64,000 nucleotides of DNA, taken from NCBI GenBank assembly GCA_963728655.1, contig CAVSLD010000004.1:186001-250000 (forward strand), read 5' to 3'. Each line of letters opens with the position of its first letter. Within the stretch, counting starts at the first letter, position 1. Both the position numbers and the translations under genes were made by a program. Positions 44,373-53,451 of this stretch are shown here, piece after piece. This DNA comes from Iamia sp963728655 (GTDB taxonomy: Bacteria; Actinomycetota; Acidimicrobiia; Acidimicrobiales; Iamiaceae). Below the pieces are notes generated by a model. The model saw nothing but the letters and a program-made list of their open reading frames with translations. It was not told where the DNA came from and did no database searches.

Positions 44373-45033
44373 CGATCGAGTCCTCCAGGGCGGCGGACTC
44401 GGCCAGCGCGTCGTCGCAGATGTCGTTCACCTCGGCGATGCGACGCTGGATGGCGGCCACGTCGGCGGCGGGGTCGCCGACCGAGGCGATGATGTCGTTG
44501 GTCAGGTCGGTGGTCTCCTGCTGGCAGTCGCGGAGGGCGGCGGTGACCTCCGGGGCCTGGGCCACGATCTCGGAGAGGATGCGGTTGCGGTCGGTCTCGC
44601 CGGCCTTCTCGGCGGCCAGCTCCCGCAGCTGCTCGCGGGCGTCGTCGACCTCGGCGCTGGTGCTCTCGACCCGGTCGAGGCTCTCCTCCAGCCGGGCGTC
44701 GGCCGCCTCGCTGCGGTCACGCCACTCCTGGGCGCTGGAGCGGTTGGCCAGGCCCCATGCGGTGAGCCCGCCGAGGGCGCCCAGGACGGCGAGCACGACG
44801 AGGGCCCGACCCAGGATGCGCAGCCGACCCCGGCCGGACCGCGGCGGCCCGGCCTGGTCGCCGGGCGGGCCGGTGGGCGGCGGCCCCGTCCGCACCGGGG
44901 CCCGGGGCGCCGGTGGGGGGCACGGAGGTCCAGCCCGGCCGGGGCGGGGGCTCGCCCGGCACCACCGGCCCCTCGCCCCAGGGGGAGGGTCGGGTGGGGT
45001 CGTCGGGCCCCGGGGCCCCGGGCGCGTGGGTCA
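44356..45033 (-). CDS. membrane-anchored coiled-coil protein with Pro-rich N-terminus (one frameshift)
   Basis: About 225 residues from ATG 45033 with a frame change near 44905. The first 75 residues are Pro/Gly-rich (HAPGAPGPDDPTRPSPWGEG), then a basic stretch and a membrane helix (ALVVLAVLGALGGLTAWGLA), then a long acidic coiled coil (RSEAADARLEESLDRVESTS to EQLRELAAEKAGETDRNRIL) and a helical end with two Cys. No family is recognised. The topology places the coiled coil outside the cell, beside the anchored protease encoded next, so it may be that protease's partner or substrate. Confidence 0.65.
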
Positions 45034-45231
45034 TCGGTGGTGGTCCTCGGTCGTCCGCATCGCCCGGGGGGGTCGCCGGGCCAGGGCCAGTCTGGCCGCC
45101 CCACCCCGGCCCCACACCCGCGCCGGGCCGCGACGGGTCCCCCTCCCCGCCGCCCGGGGACCGAGGTTCCACCCTCGCCGACGGTTATCCTGCGTGGTCA
45201 GGTCCCCACGGAGCGAGCGGAGAGGCACGGA

Positions 45232-48200
45232 GTGAGCGCATCCAGGCCGACCTCGGCCCCCACGGTGCCGCGATCCCTGGTCGACCTCTCCGACGGGGGC
45301 ACGACGGGCGCCGCGGCGGTGGCCGTGCTCGTGGCCGACGCCTCCGGCGTGGTCCGCCGGGTGGGCGGCGCCACCGAGGCCCTGCTCGGCCTGGACCCGG
45401 CCACCCTGGTGGGCCGGCAGGTGACGGCCCTGCTCACCTCCGAGGACCCGACCGAGCTGGCCGCCACGGTGGTGGCGGTGCTCGGCGGCGGCGCCGACGC
45501 CCGGATCGGCGTGCAGGTCGACGACGCCATGGGGCTGCCCCGGCCGCTGGAGGCGTCGCTGTGCCTGGTGGGCGGCGACCCGGACCTGCTCGTCACCACC
45601 CTGGCGCCCGACCCCGGCCGCCACCACCTGCACGTGGGGGTCGACCCCGGCCGCACGCTGGTATCGGTCGCCGACGCCGACGCCGACATCGTCTCGGTGA
45701 GCCGGGGCGCCACCGCGGTGCTCGGGTGGACGACCGACGAGGTGGCGGCGCGGGGTGCGGCCGGGGTGATCCACCCCGACGACCTCCCCCGCTTCCGTGC
45801 CGTCGGGGCCGAGATCCGCGCCGAGTCGGGCGCGGTGCGCAGCACCCGCGTCCGCGCCCTCACCGCCGACGGCGAGCACCGCTGGGTGCGGGCGGTGGGC
45901 ATGAACCTGCTGGAGGACCCCGGCGTCGGCGGCGTCGTCACCTGCCTCACCGACGTGACCGACGAGGTCCGCGACGAGCTGCGAGCCGCAGCCGCCGAGC
46001 TGGAGGAGCGGGGCGCCCTCGGCCCGGCCACGCTCCGCGTCTCGACCGACGGGATCGTCACCTTCGCCTCCGACGGTGCCGCCCGCGTGCTCGGCCGGCG
46101 GGCCGAGTCGCTGCTCGCCACCGACCTGTCCGCCCTCCTCGACGTGGCCCAGGGCACCGAGCTCCGCCAGGCCCTGGCTGCAGTGGACGAGGACGGCCGG
46201 TTGCGGCGCACCGTCGACCTCGCCGTGGCCACCCCCGACCGGGGGGAGCGGTCGGTGCGCGCCGAGGTGGTCGGGGTGCCCGACGGCCTCGAGGGCCCCG
46301 AGCCGCTGGTCCACCTGGCCGACGTGACCGAGCGCCTCATGGCCACCGAGGCGGTGCGGGCCAGCGAGCGCCGGTTCCGGACCCTCGTCCAGAGCAGCAC
46401 CGACATCCTCGCCGTGATCGACTCCGACCTCCGGGTCCGCTGGGTCAGCCCGGCGGTCACCGCCGTCCTCGGCTACTCCCCGGGCGGCCTGGTCGACCTG
46501 CCCGCCACCAGCTTCCTGCACCCCGACGACATCGCCGCGGCGCAGACGGAGTCGGCCGCCCTCGTCGCCGGGCGGCCCCACGACCCCACGGGACGGGTGC
46601 GGGTGCGGGCCCGCCACGCCGACGGGGGCTGGCGCCACCTGAGCCTCTCGGGCACCGACCTGACCGCCGACCCCGACGTCGGGGGCATCCTCGTCAACGC
46701 CCGCGACGTGACCGCCGAGGTCGAGGCCGAGCGCGACCGGGAGCGCCTGGCCCAGGTCCTGCAGGCCTCCACCGACCTGGTCGCCATCGCCGCCCGCGGC
46801 ACCGACCTCATCGACCTCAACCGGGCCGGGTGCCAGGTGCTGGGCCTGGAGGGCCCGGCGATCTCCCTGGCGGCCCTGGCCGCCCGCACCCCGCCGTGGG
46901 TGCAGCGCCGGTTCCTGGCCGAGGTCGTGCCCACCCTGGAGGCCAACGGCATCTGGGAGGGCGAGCTGGCCCTCCACGACCACGACGGCGACGTGGTCCC
47001 CGTCTCGACGGTGGTCATCGCCCTGCGCGACCGCGACGGGGCCATCGAGACCCTCGCCTGCGTGGCCCGCGACATCAGCGACCGCAAGGCCTTCGAGGAC
47101 CAGCTCGAGCACCAGGCCACCCACGACCCGCTGTCGGGGCTCCCCAACCGCACCCTGCTGCTCGACCGCCTGCGGGTCGCGGTGGGGCGGGCCCGGCGCC
47201 AGGCGACGCTCGACCGCGGTGCTGTTCCTCGACCTCGACAACTTCAAGCTGATCAACGACAGCCTGGGCCACTCGGCCGGCGACCTGCTGCTGGTGGAGG
47301 TGGCCCGGCGCATCGAGGGCGCGGTCCGGCCCGGCGACACCGTCGCCCGCTTCGGCGGCGACGAGTTCGCGGTGCTGTGCGAGGACCTGGCCTCCCGGGA
47401 CGAGGCCGTCGCCATCGCCGTCGCGGATCGAGGACGCGGTGGCCCGTCCCGTCGCCATCGAGGGCACCGAGGTGATGGTGACCGTGTCGATCGGGGTGGC
47501 CACCTCCGACGGCGAGCAGGAGGCCGAGTCGCTGGTCCGCGACTCCGACGCGGCCATGTACCAGGCCAAGGCCCGGGGCCGGTCGCGCACCGAGGTGTTC
47601 GACCGGGACATGCACGTCCAGGCCGTCGACCGCCTGGAGCTGGAGACGGCGCTGCGCCGCGCCGTGGACCGCCACGAGATGCGGGTGGCCTACCAGCCCC
47701 AGTACGACCTGCGGACCGGCCGGCTCAACGGCGTCGAGGCCCTGCTGCGCTGGGAGCACCCGGAGCGGGGGATCCTGCTGCCCGGCGAGTTCCTGCACAT
47801 CGCCGAGGAGACCGGCCTCATCGTCGCCATCGGCAACTGGATCACCTCGGCCGCCTGCCGGGCCACCGCCCGCCTGCACGACCTGGCGCCCGGTGCGTCC
47901 GACATCGTGGTGAGCGTCAACCTGTCGGCCCGCCAGCTGGCGTCGCCCCGCCTCATCGACGACGTGGCCGCCATCGTCGCCGCCGCCGAGCTGCCGCCCG
48001 GTGCCCTGATGCTCGAGCTCACCGAGACGGTGCTCATGGACGTCGACGCGTCGGGTGAGGCCCTCACCCGGCTCCACCAGCTCGGCGTGGGCATCGCCGT
48101 CGACGACTTCGGCACCGGCTGGTCGTCGCTGCGCTACCTGCGCGACTTCCCCGTCGACGTGCTCAAGGTGGACCGGTCGTTCGTGGCGGGGCTGGGCCAG

Positions 48201-48416
48201 GACACCGAGGACGAGGCCATCGTCGCCGCCGTCATCGACCTGGCCCACGCCCTGGGGCTCACCGCGGTGGCCGAGGGCGTGGAGGACGAGACCCGCCTGG
48301 AGCGGCTGCGCACCCTGGGCTGCGACGCCGTCCAGGGCTGGCTGCTGGGCCGGCCCATGACCGAGGCCGACCTCATCGACCTGGTCGTGGCCCAGGACAC
48401 CGCACCCGACGCCTGA
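45232..48416 (+). CDS. GGDEF-EAL protein with multiple PAS domains (two frameshifts)
   Basis: About 1060 residues and cytosolic. Four or five PAS-like domains precede the catalytic part (for example DIVSVSRGATAVLGWTTDEV, VSPAVTAVLGYSPGGLVDLP and LIDLNRAGCQVLGLEGP). GGDEF: ATHDPLSGLPNRTLLLDRL, DLDNFKLINDSLGHSAGDLL, and FGGDEFAVL with R-P-G-D I-site upstream. EAL: NGVEALLRWEHPERGILLPG, VSVNLSARQLASPRLIDD, LELTETVLMD, VDDFGTGWSSLRYLRDFPVD and AEGVEDETRLERL; metal and catalytic residues look complete. Both activities are possible. Frame changes near 47210 and 47425 are each repaired by one GC. TATCCT near 45187 may be its -10. Confidence 0.9.
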
Positions 48417-48461
48417 CCCACGGGTCGGGCCGGGCCCCTCGTGACGTCGGTGGACAGAGTG

Positions 48462-48490
48462 GGACACAGTGTGCCTGGCACACCGTGTCC
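48462..48490. repeat. palindrome with GTGCCTGGCAC core, copy 3
   Basis: GGACACAGTGTGCC, one T, GGCACACCGTGTCC: a 14-bp stem with one mismatch. It lies between the convergent GGDEF-EAL and hydrolase genes. CCTCGTGACGTCGGT at 48438 also occurs at 37548. Confidence 0.8.
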
Positions 48491-48506
48491 ACCCTCGCGG
48501 TCTGGG

Positions 48507-49162
48507 TCAGGGGGTGGCGGCGTAGGCGGCGAGGGCGTCGGGGAGGGGGGCCTCGGCCACGCCGGGGGCACCGGCCACGGCGGCCAGCCACGGCGGGCGG
48601 ACCACGGCGCTGACCGTCAGCGGGGTGTCGAGCCCGGAGAGCTGGACGGCCTGGTGGACGTAGGAGGCGGCGTAGTCCGGGGGGCGGACGTCGCGGGTGA
48701 GCTCGACCAGGGCGTAGGGGTCGGGCGGGCCCGGGGGGCAGGGCCACGCCGGCGAGCATCATGGGCGAGCCCGGGAACGGGCCGCCGCCGGCCAGGCCGG
48801 GGCCGTCGAGGAGGATGGCGCCGCGGACCGCGGTGGCCCGGGCGCCGGCGGCGAGGAGCGCCACGTAGGCGCCGAGGCCGCGGCCCACGAGGGTGCACGG
48901 GCCCAGGTGGGCGAGGGCGGCGTCGACGTCGGCCAGCAGGACCTCGGCGGTGTAGCCCCCGCCCTTCGACGGGGTCGACGCCGCCGTGGCCGGTGAGGTC
49001 GAGGCCCCACACCGGTCCGGGCCACGGTGCCAGCCAGTCGGGGGCCACCTCGGGCGTGCGCTCGCCCAGGCCGTGGACGGCCAGCAGGGGGCGGACGTCC
49101 GGGTCGGTGCCGTCGCGCAGGTGGTGCAGGGCGAGGCGGACCTGGTTGTGGGTGAGGACCAC
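48507..49162 (-). CDS. alpha/beta hydrolase-like protein lacking the nucleophile Ser (frameshifted)
   Basis: About 217 residues from GTG 49162. The fold is clear: PLLAVHGLGERTPEVAPDWL, VWGLDLTGHGGVDPVEGRG, then CTLVGRGLGAYVALLAAGAR, and ILLDGPGLAGGGPFPGS. At the nucleophile elbow the sequence is G-R-G-L-G, so Gly replaces the catalytic Ser; no frame break is needed there, so the change is not an obvious error. Frame changes near 48970 and 48740 (the second repaired by adding GC to CCGCCCG) occur elsewhere. It may be a non-catalytic family member. It precedes, or overlaps in function with, the hydrolase encoded upstream. Confidence 0.7.
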
Positions 49163-49180
49163 GGTGCCTCGCGGGTGCGC

Positions 49181-50164
49181 TCATCGCGAGGTGCTCCAGG
49201 ACGAGGTCGGCGACCCGAGTCGGGGCTGCTCGATGTGGAGGAAGTGGCCGACGCCCTCGAGGCCCACGAAGCGGCCGCCCGGGGGGCAGGTGGGACTCCA
49301 CGTCCTCGGGCAGGGTGCCCCAGCCCATGACCTCCAGCTCGAGGCCCAGGACGCAGAGCACGGGCATGCCCAGGCTGGGGAGCCGCCACATCGACCACTC
49401 CGGGCGCCAGGGCCCGAAGCCGCCCATGCGCATGGAGGGGTCGATCTTCCAGCGCCAGCCGTCGTCGGCCTCGCGGGCGCCGATGGGCACGACGTAGCGG
49501 AGCCAGTCCGGCGTCGAGGCGGGGGTTCATGCGGCCCCGACGCTCGGCCAGCTCCTCGAGGGTGCCGGGCCGGCGCTCCTTGGAGCCGGCCGCGGCCCGG
49601 TGGTCGAGCCAGCCCGACCAGCTCCTCGGCCCGGAGGCGGGTGCGGTGGTGCTCGGGGACGTCGGGCCAGCTCCGGGCCGACGGGAGGCCGTCGAGGTTG
49701 ACCAGGCGGCTGACCCGGTGGGGGCAGGCGTCGGCCAGGTGGAGGGCCAGGGCGCCGCCCTTGCTGTGGCCGAGCGACGGGGACCGGCCCGTCGGCCGAT
49801 CGTGGCCAGCACCGCGAGCCGCGTCGCGCAGGTCGGCCTCCCACGAGTAGAGGGGGGCGTGGTCGGAGTCGCCGTGGCCCCGCTGGTCCCAGGCCACGAC
49901 CCGCCACCCGGCGTCGGCCAGCAGCGGGGCCAGGCAGTCGAAGGTGCCGGCGAAGTCGAAGCCGCCGTGGGTGAACAGCAGCGGGCGGGCCGTCGGGCGT
50001 CGCCCCACTCCCAGGCGCTGAGCCGGAGGCCGTGGCTGTCGACCCAGCGGTGGCGGTCGGGGCGACGGGCGCCGGGGTAGGAGTGGTCGACACCCCGGGC
50101 GGCCGGGCTCGGAGGCCAGGCGGGCCCGACCCGCAGCGACCGACGGGGTGGCGGCGGCGACCAC
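49181..50164 (-). CDS. alpha/beta hydrolase (many frameshifts)
   Basis: About 330 residues from GTG 50164. Pieces in several frames assemble to a normal hydrolase: RHRWVDSHGLRLSAWEWGDA, PLLFTHGGFDFAGTFDCLAP, WRVVAWDQRGHGDSDHAPLY, the nucleophile elbow SLGHSKGGALALHLADACPH with Ser present, VSRLVNLDGLPSARSWPD, and the late His in GLEGVGHFLHIEQPRL. At least five frame changes occur. It is followed after 18 bases by the Ser-less hydrolase gene, so the two probably form an operon. The substrate is unknown. Confidence 0.78.
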   Translation of the reverse strand: MVAAATPSVAAGRARLASEPGRPGCRPLLPRRPSPRPPPLGRQPRPPAQRLGVGRRPTARPLLFTHGGFDFAGTFDCLAPLLADAGWRVVAWDQRGHGDSDHAPLYSWEADLRDAARGAGHDRPTGRSPSLGHSKGGALALHLADACPHRVSRLVNLDGLPSARSWPDVPEHHRTRLRAEELVGLARPPGRGRLQGAPARHPRGAGRASGPHEPPPRRRTGSATSCPSAPARPTTAGAGRSTPPCAWAASGPGARSGRCGGSPAWACPCSASWASSWRSWAGAPCPRTWSPTCPPGGRFVGLEGVGHFLHIEQPRLGSPTSSWSTSR

Positions 50165-50258
50165 GGCGAGAGGCTACCGACCAGGTTGACCCGCGCGGTC
50201 AAGACGACGGTCCGCAGGTCGGCCGGAGGGAGATGGGACTCGGGTGACCGATGACCGG

Positions 50259-50264
50259 TAGCGT
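50259..50264 (+). promoter_or_regulatory. -10-like TAGCGT before the flippase gene
   Basis: TAGCGT ends nine bases before GTG 50274; no ribosome-binding site lies between. Confidence 0.4.
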
Positions 50265-50273
50265 CGGGCCCCT

Positions 50274-51643
50274 GTGAGGAGCCCTGTCCCCAAGGCCCGC
50301 CTGCGCCGGGCGCAGGGCCACCGCCACCTCCTCACCGGCTCGGCCATGCTCGTGGTCGGCGCCGCCATCCAGGCCGCTCTCCGGCGCCATCTTCTGGCTC
50401 ATCGCGGCCAAGCTCGACACCACCGGCGACGTGGGCGACGCGGCCAAGCTGTTCCAGTCGGTCCTCTTCGTCACCTACCTGGCCGGCCTCGGCCTGCCCG
50501 GTCGCCCTGGCCCGCTACGCCGCCGACCGCGACGCCGACAGCGACGTCACCTTCACCTGGGCCGTGCTCGCCACCACGGCGGCGGGCTCGTTGCTGGGCC
50601 TGGTCTACGTGGCCGCCCTGCACTCCTCGGCCACCGACGTGCTCACCGACTGGAACGTGGTGGTCGGGCCGCTCCTGTTCGCCCTCATGGTCGCCGGGGC
50701 CGCGCTGTCGATGATCGCCGACGTGCGGTGCATGACCGCCCGGCGCTGGAACCTGGTGATCATCCGCATCACGCTGGTGGGCCTGGCCCGCTTCCCCCTG
50801 CTGTTCCTCGCCCGGGACGGCGACCACCGGGGCCTCTGGCTGTTCCTGTTCGCCACCGCCCCGATGGCCGTCTCCGGCGCCCTCAGCGCCGCCTTCGCCC
50901 CCCGCCTCGCCGGCGGTCGCCTGCGCCTCGGCCCCCGCCCGGCCACCGCCCGGGCCGCGGTGCGCTACTCGGCGGTCAACTACGTGTCGCAGCTGGCCTA
51001 CCAGGCGCCCTACTTCGCCCTGCCGGTCATCGTGCTCGCCTTCGTGACCAGCGACAGCTACGCCAGCTTCAACGTGGCGTGGGGCATCGTGGCCGTGGCC
51101 TTCTACGTGCCCACCGCCCTGGGCCAGGCCCTGCTGGCCGAGGGCGGCCGCGACGGCGCCCACCTGCGCTCCCAGGTGCACCTGGCCATGGTCCTGGCCC
51201 TGGGCCTGATGACGGTCGGGGCGGTGGTCGCCTACTTCGGCCGCGACGTGGTCACCACCATCTACGGCGCCGACTACGCCGAGGCGGCCCAGGTGCTGCC
51301 GGCCATGGTCGCGGCCGGCATCCCGTGGGCGGTCACCTCGCTGCTGCTCTCGGAGGTGCGCATCCTCCACCGCCACGCGGCCACCGTCGCCATCACCCTC
51401 GGCGCTCACCGCCGCCATCGTGGTGCCCGCCCTGATCCTGGTGCCCGACGAGGGCATCGACGGGGCCAGCGTCTCGTGGTTCATCGGCAACCTGGTCGCC
51501 GCCGGCATCGCCGTGGTGGCCACCCAGGTCAGCCGGGCCCGGGTCGCGGCCGGCGCCCCGATCGACGACCCGTCCTCTCGTCGCCGGCCACCGCGGCCGA
51601 CGCCGCCGAGGTGGGCATCACCCTGGCCGAGCACTCGGCCTGA
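50274..51643 (+). CDS. polysaccharide/lipid-linked oligosaccharide flippase, MOP superfamily (frameshifted)
   Basis: About 460 residues with 12 or so membrane helices. Readable helices include AMLVVGAAIQALSGAIFWLI (after a frame fix near 50375), FVTYLAGLGLPVALARYAAD, TWAVLATTAAGSLLGLVYVA, VVVGPLLFALMVAGAALSMI, YFALPVIVLAFVTSDSYASF, FNVAWGIVAVAFYVPTALGQ and VSWFIGNLVAAGIAVVATQV. The pattern and length match the Wzx/MATE-like polysaccharide exporters. Frame changes near 50375, 50500, 51405 and 51585 are present. A truncated mannosyltransferase follows, hinting that a glycan gene cluster once continued here. Confidence 0.75.
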
Positions 51644-51738
51644 CCGGGCGTGGTCGCGCGCCCGGCGGTCGCGCCCGTCGGTCGAGGTCGAGGTCACCGC
51701 GGCGGGCGACCTCCGGGACGGGCACGGACGGGCCCGAG

Positions 51739-52290
51739 GTGGAGGCGACGAGGACGACGACGCCCAGCCGACGGGCGCTGGACCGTGTCCGGGTCCGGCG
51801 AACGCCGGTGGCTGGTGGCCGACCGGTCGCGGTCGTGGTGGCGGTGGGCCTCGGCGTGTGGCTGGCTCCGGGCCGACCGGCCGACGACGCCGCCATCCTC
51901 CTCCGCTACGCGGACCGGATCGGCACCGGGTGCAGGGGTTCACCTACAACGACCACGAGCGGGTCCTGGGTGCATCGGCCGGGCTGTGGACCCTGCTGCT
52001 CGGCGGCGCTGCGGGCCCTCGGCGTCCCGCTGGCTGGATGGCGCCTGGTCATGGTGGCGTCCTCGCCTACGCGGCCGCGGTGGCGCTGTCGGTCGCGGAT
52101 GGCCCAGCGGCTCGGAGGGCGCATCGCCGCGGCTGACCACCGGAGCCGTCGTGCTGACGACCTCGGGGCTCCGAGGGTGGTCGGTGTCGGGCCTCGAGTC
52201 CGGCCTCGCGGCCGGAAGTCCCACGGCCCGGCTGGACGGCCTCGCCACCACGATGAAGAGCGGCGATCTCCCGCGGCCTGGACGTGTTGA
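51739..52290 (+). pseudogene. truncated membrane mannosyltransferase-like gene
   Basis: The start resembles polyprenyl-phosphate-mannose-dependent glycosyltransferases: a first helix (AVVVAVGLGVWLAP), the D-D-A acceptor loop (RPADDAAILLRYADRIGTG), then, after a frame change, GFTYNDHERVLGASAGLWTL and LAGWRLVMVASALAYAAAVA. The D-D-A-x-x-x-x-R-Y-x-x-x-x-x-x-G-x-G-x-x-Y-N pattern is typical of their first extracytoplasmic loop. Only about 180 codons exist where 450-600 are normal, and the sequence then turns into the PilT upstream region within 40 bases. A deletion or assembly gap seems to have removed the rest. Confidence 0.55.
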
Positions 52291-52323
52291 CGACTGCAGG
52301 CCGGGTCCGTGCGATACTGCGGC

Positions 52324-53451
52324 GTGTCCGAGATCAAGATCGACATCATCGAGCCGTGGGTCCGTGAGATGTGGGACCGGGGGGCCACCGACCTGCTGAT
52401 CACCGCCGGGTCGCCGCCGCTGCATCCGCGTCGACGGGACCCTGCGGCCCCTGCCGGACGCCGACGAGCTCGACGCCGCCGCCACCGAGAAGGTGCTGGT
52501 GTCGATGCTGCCGGAGGAGTCCCTCGACGAGTTCCGCCAGCACCGCGAGGTCGACTTCTCCTTCTCGTGGGGCGACGTCACCCGCTTCCGCGGCAACGCC
52601 TTCACGCCAGCGGGGCACCGCCGCCATCGCCCTGCGGGTGATCCCCTTCTACATCCCCACGCTTCCCGGAGCTGGGCCTGCCGCCGGTGCTGGAGTGGTT
52701 CTGCACCCAGTCCCAGGGCCTGGTGCTGTTCACCGGGCCCACCGGGTCGGGCAAGTCCACCACCCAGGCCTCGATGGTCGACTGGATCAACGAGCACCGC
52801 GCACGTGCACATCCTCACCCTCGAGGACCCGATCGAGTACCACCACGTCAACAAGGCGCTCGGCGGTGAACCAGCGCGAGATCGGCGTCGACACCGACCA
52901 GCTTCGCCCGAGGTCTGCGGTCGGCCCTCCGGGAGGACCCCGACGTGGTGCTGGTGGGCGAGATGCGCGACCCCGAGAGCATCCAGACCACGCTCACCAT
53001 CGCCGAGACCGGCCACCTGGTGTTCGCCACGCTGCACACCAACGACACCGCCTCGGCCATCGACCGCATCGTCGACGTGTTCCCCTCCGAGCGCCAGGCC
53101 CAGATCCGCTCCCAGCTGGCCGCCGCCCTGGCCGGCGTGGTGGCCCAGCGCCTCGTCCCCCGCACCGGCGGGGGGCTGGTGGCGGCCTTCGAGGTGCTGC
53201 TGGCCAACGCCGCCGGTCCGGGCCCTGGTCCGCGAGGGCAAGACCCACCAGCTCCGCAACGTGATCGCCCAGAACGCCCGCGACGGGCATGCAGACCCTG
53301 GAGGCCTCGCTGTCGGCCCTGGTGCAGGCCGGGCGTGGTCGTCCTACGAGGACGCGGTGATCCGGGCCGTCGTGCCCCAGGAGGTCCGCGTCGCCGACGG
53401 CCGCCGCCGGCCGGCGCCGCGACCGGGCGTCGACCGGCAGAGGCCCGGTAG
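52324..53451 (+). CDS. pilT: PilT-type twitching motility ATPase (many frameshifts)
   Basis: About 380 residues. Order of motifs: MWDRGATDLLITAGSPP (PilT N-terminal PAS-like domain), VDFSFSWGDVTRFRGNAF, LGLPPVLEWFCTQSQGLVLF, Walker A TGPTGSGKSTTQASMVDWI, Asp-box HILTLEDPIEY, Walker B ALREDPDVVLVGEMRDPESI, His-box IAETGHLVFATLHTNDTASA, and VNVFPSERQAQIRSQLA-like VDVFPSERQAQIRSQLAAAL. About nine frame changes occur and nearly all are repaired by adding one GC to a GC or CG pair. It would power pilus retraction. It converges on the second PilT-type gene. Confidence 0.88.

Noticed and set aside
47200..47440. Programmed frameshifting in the GGDEF-EAL gene
   Set aside because: The two breaks match the CG-loss pattern seen in unrelated genes and no slippery heptamer is present.
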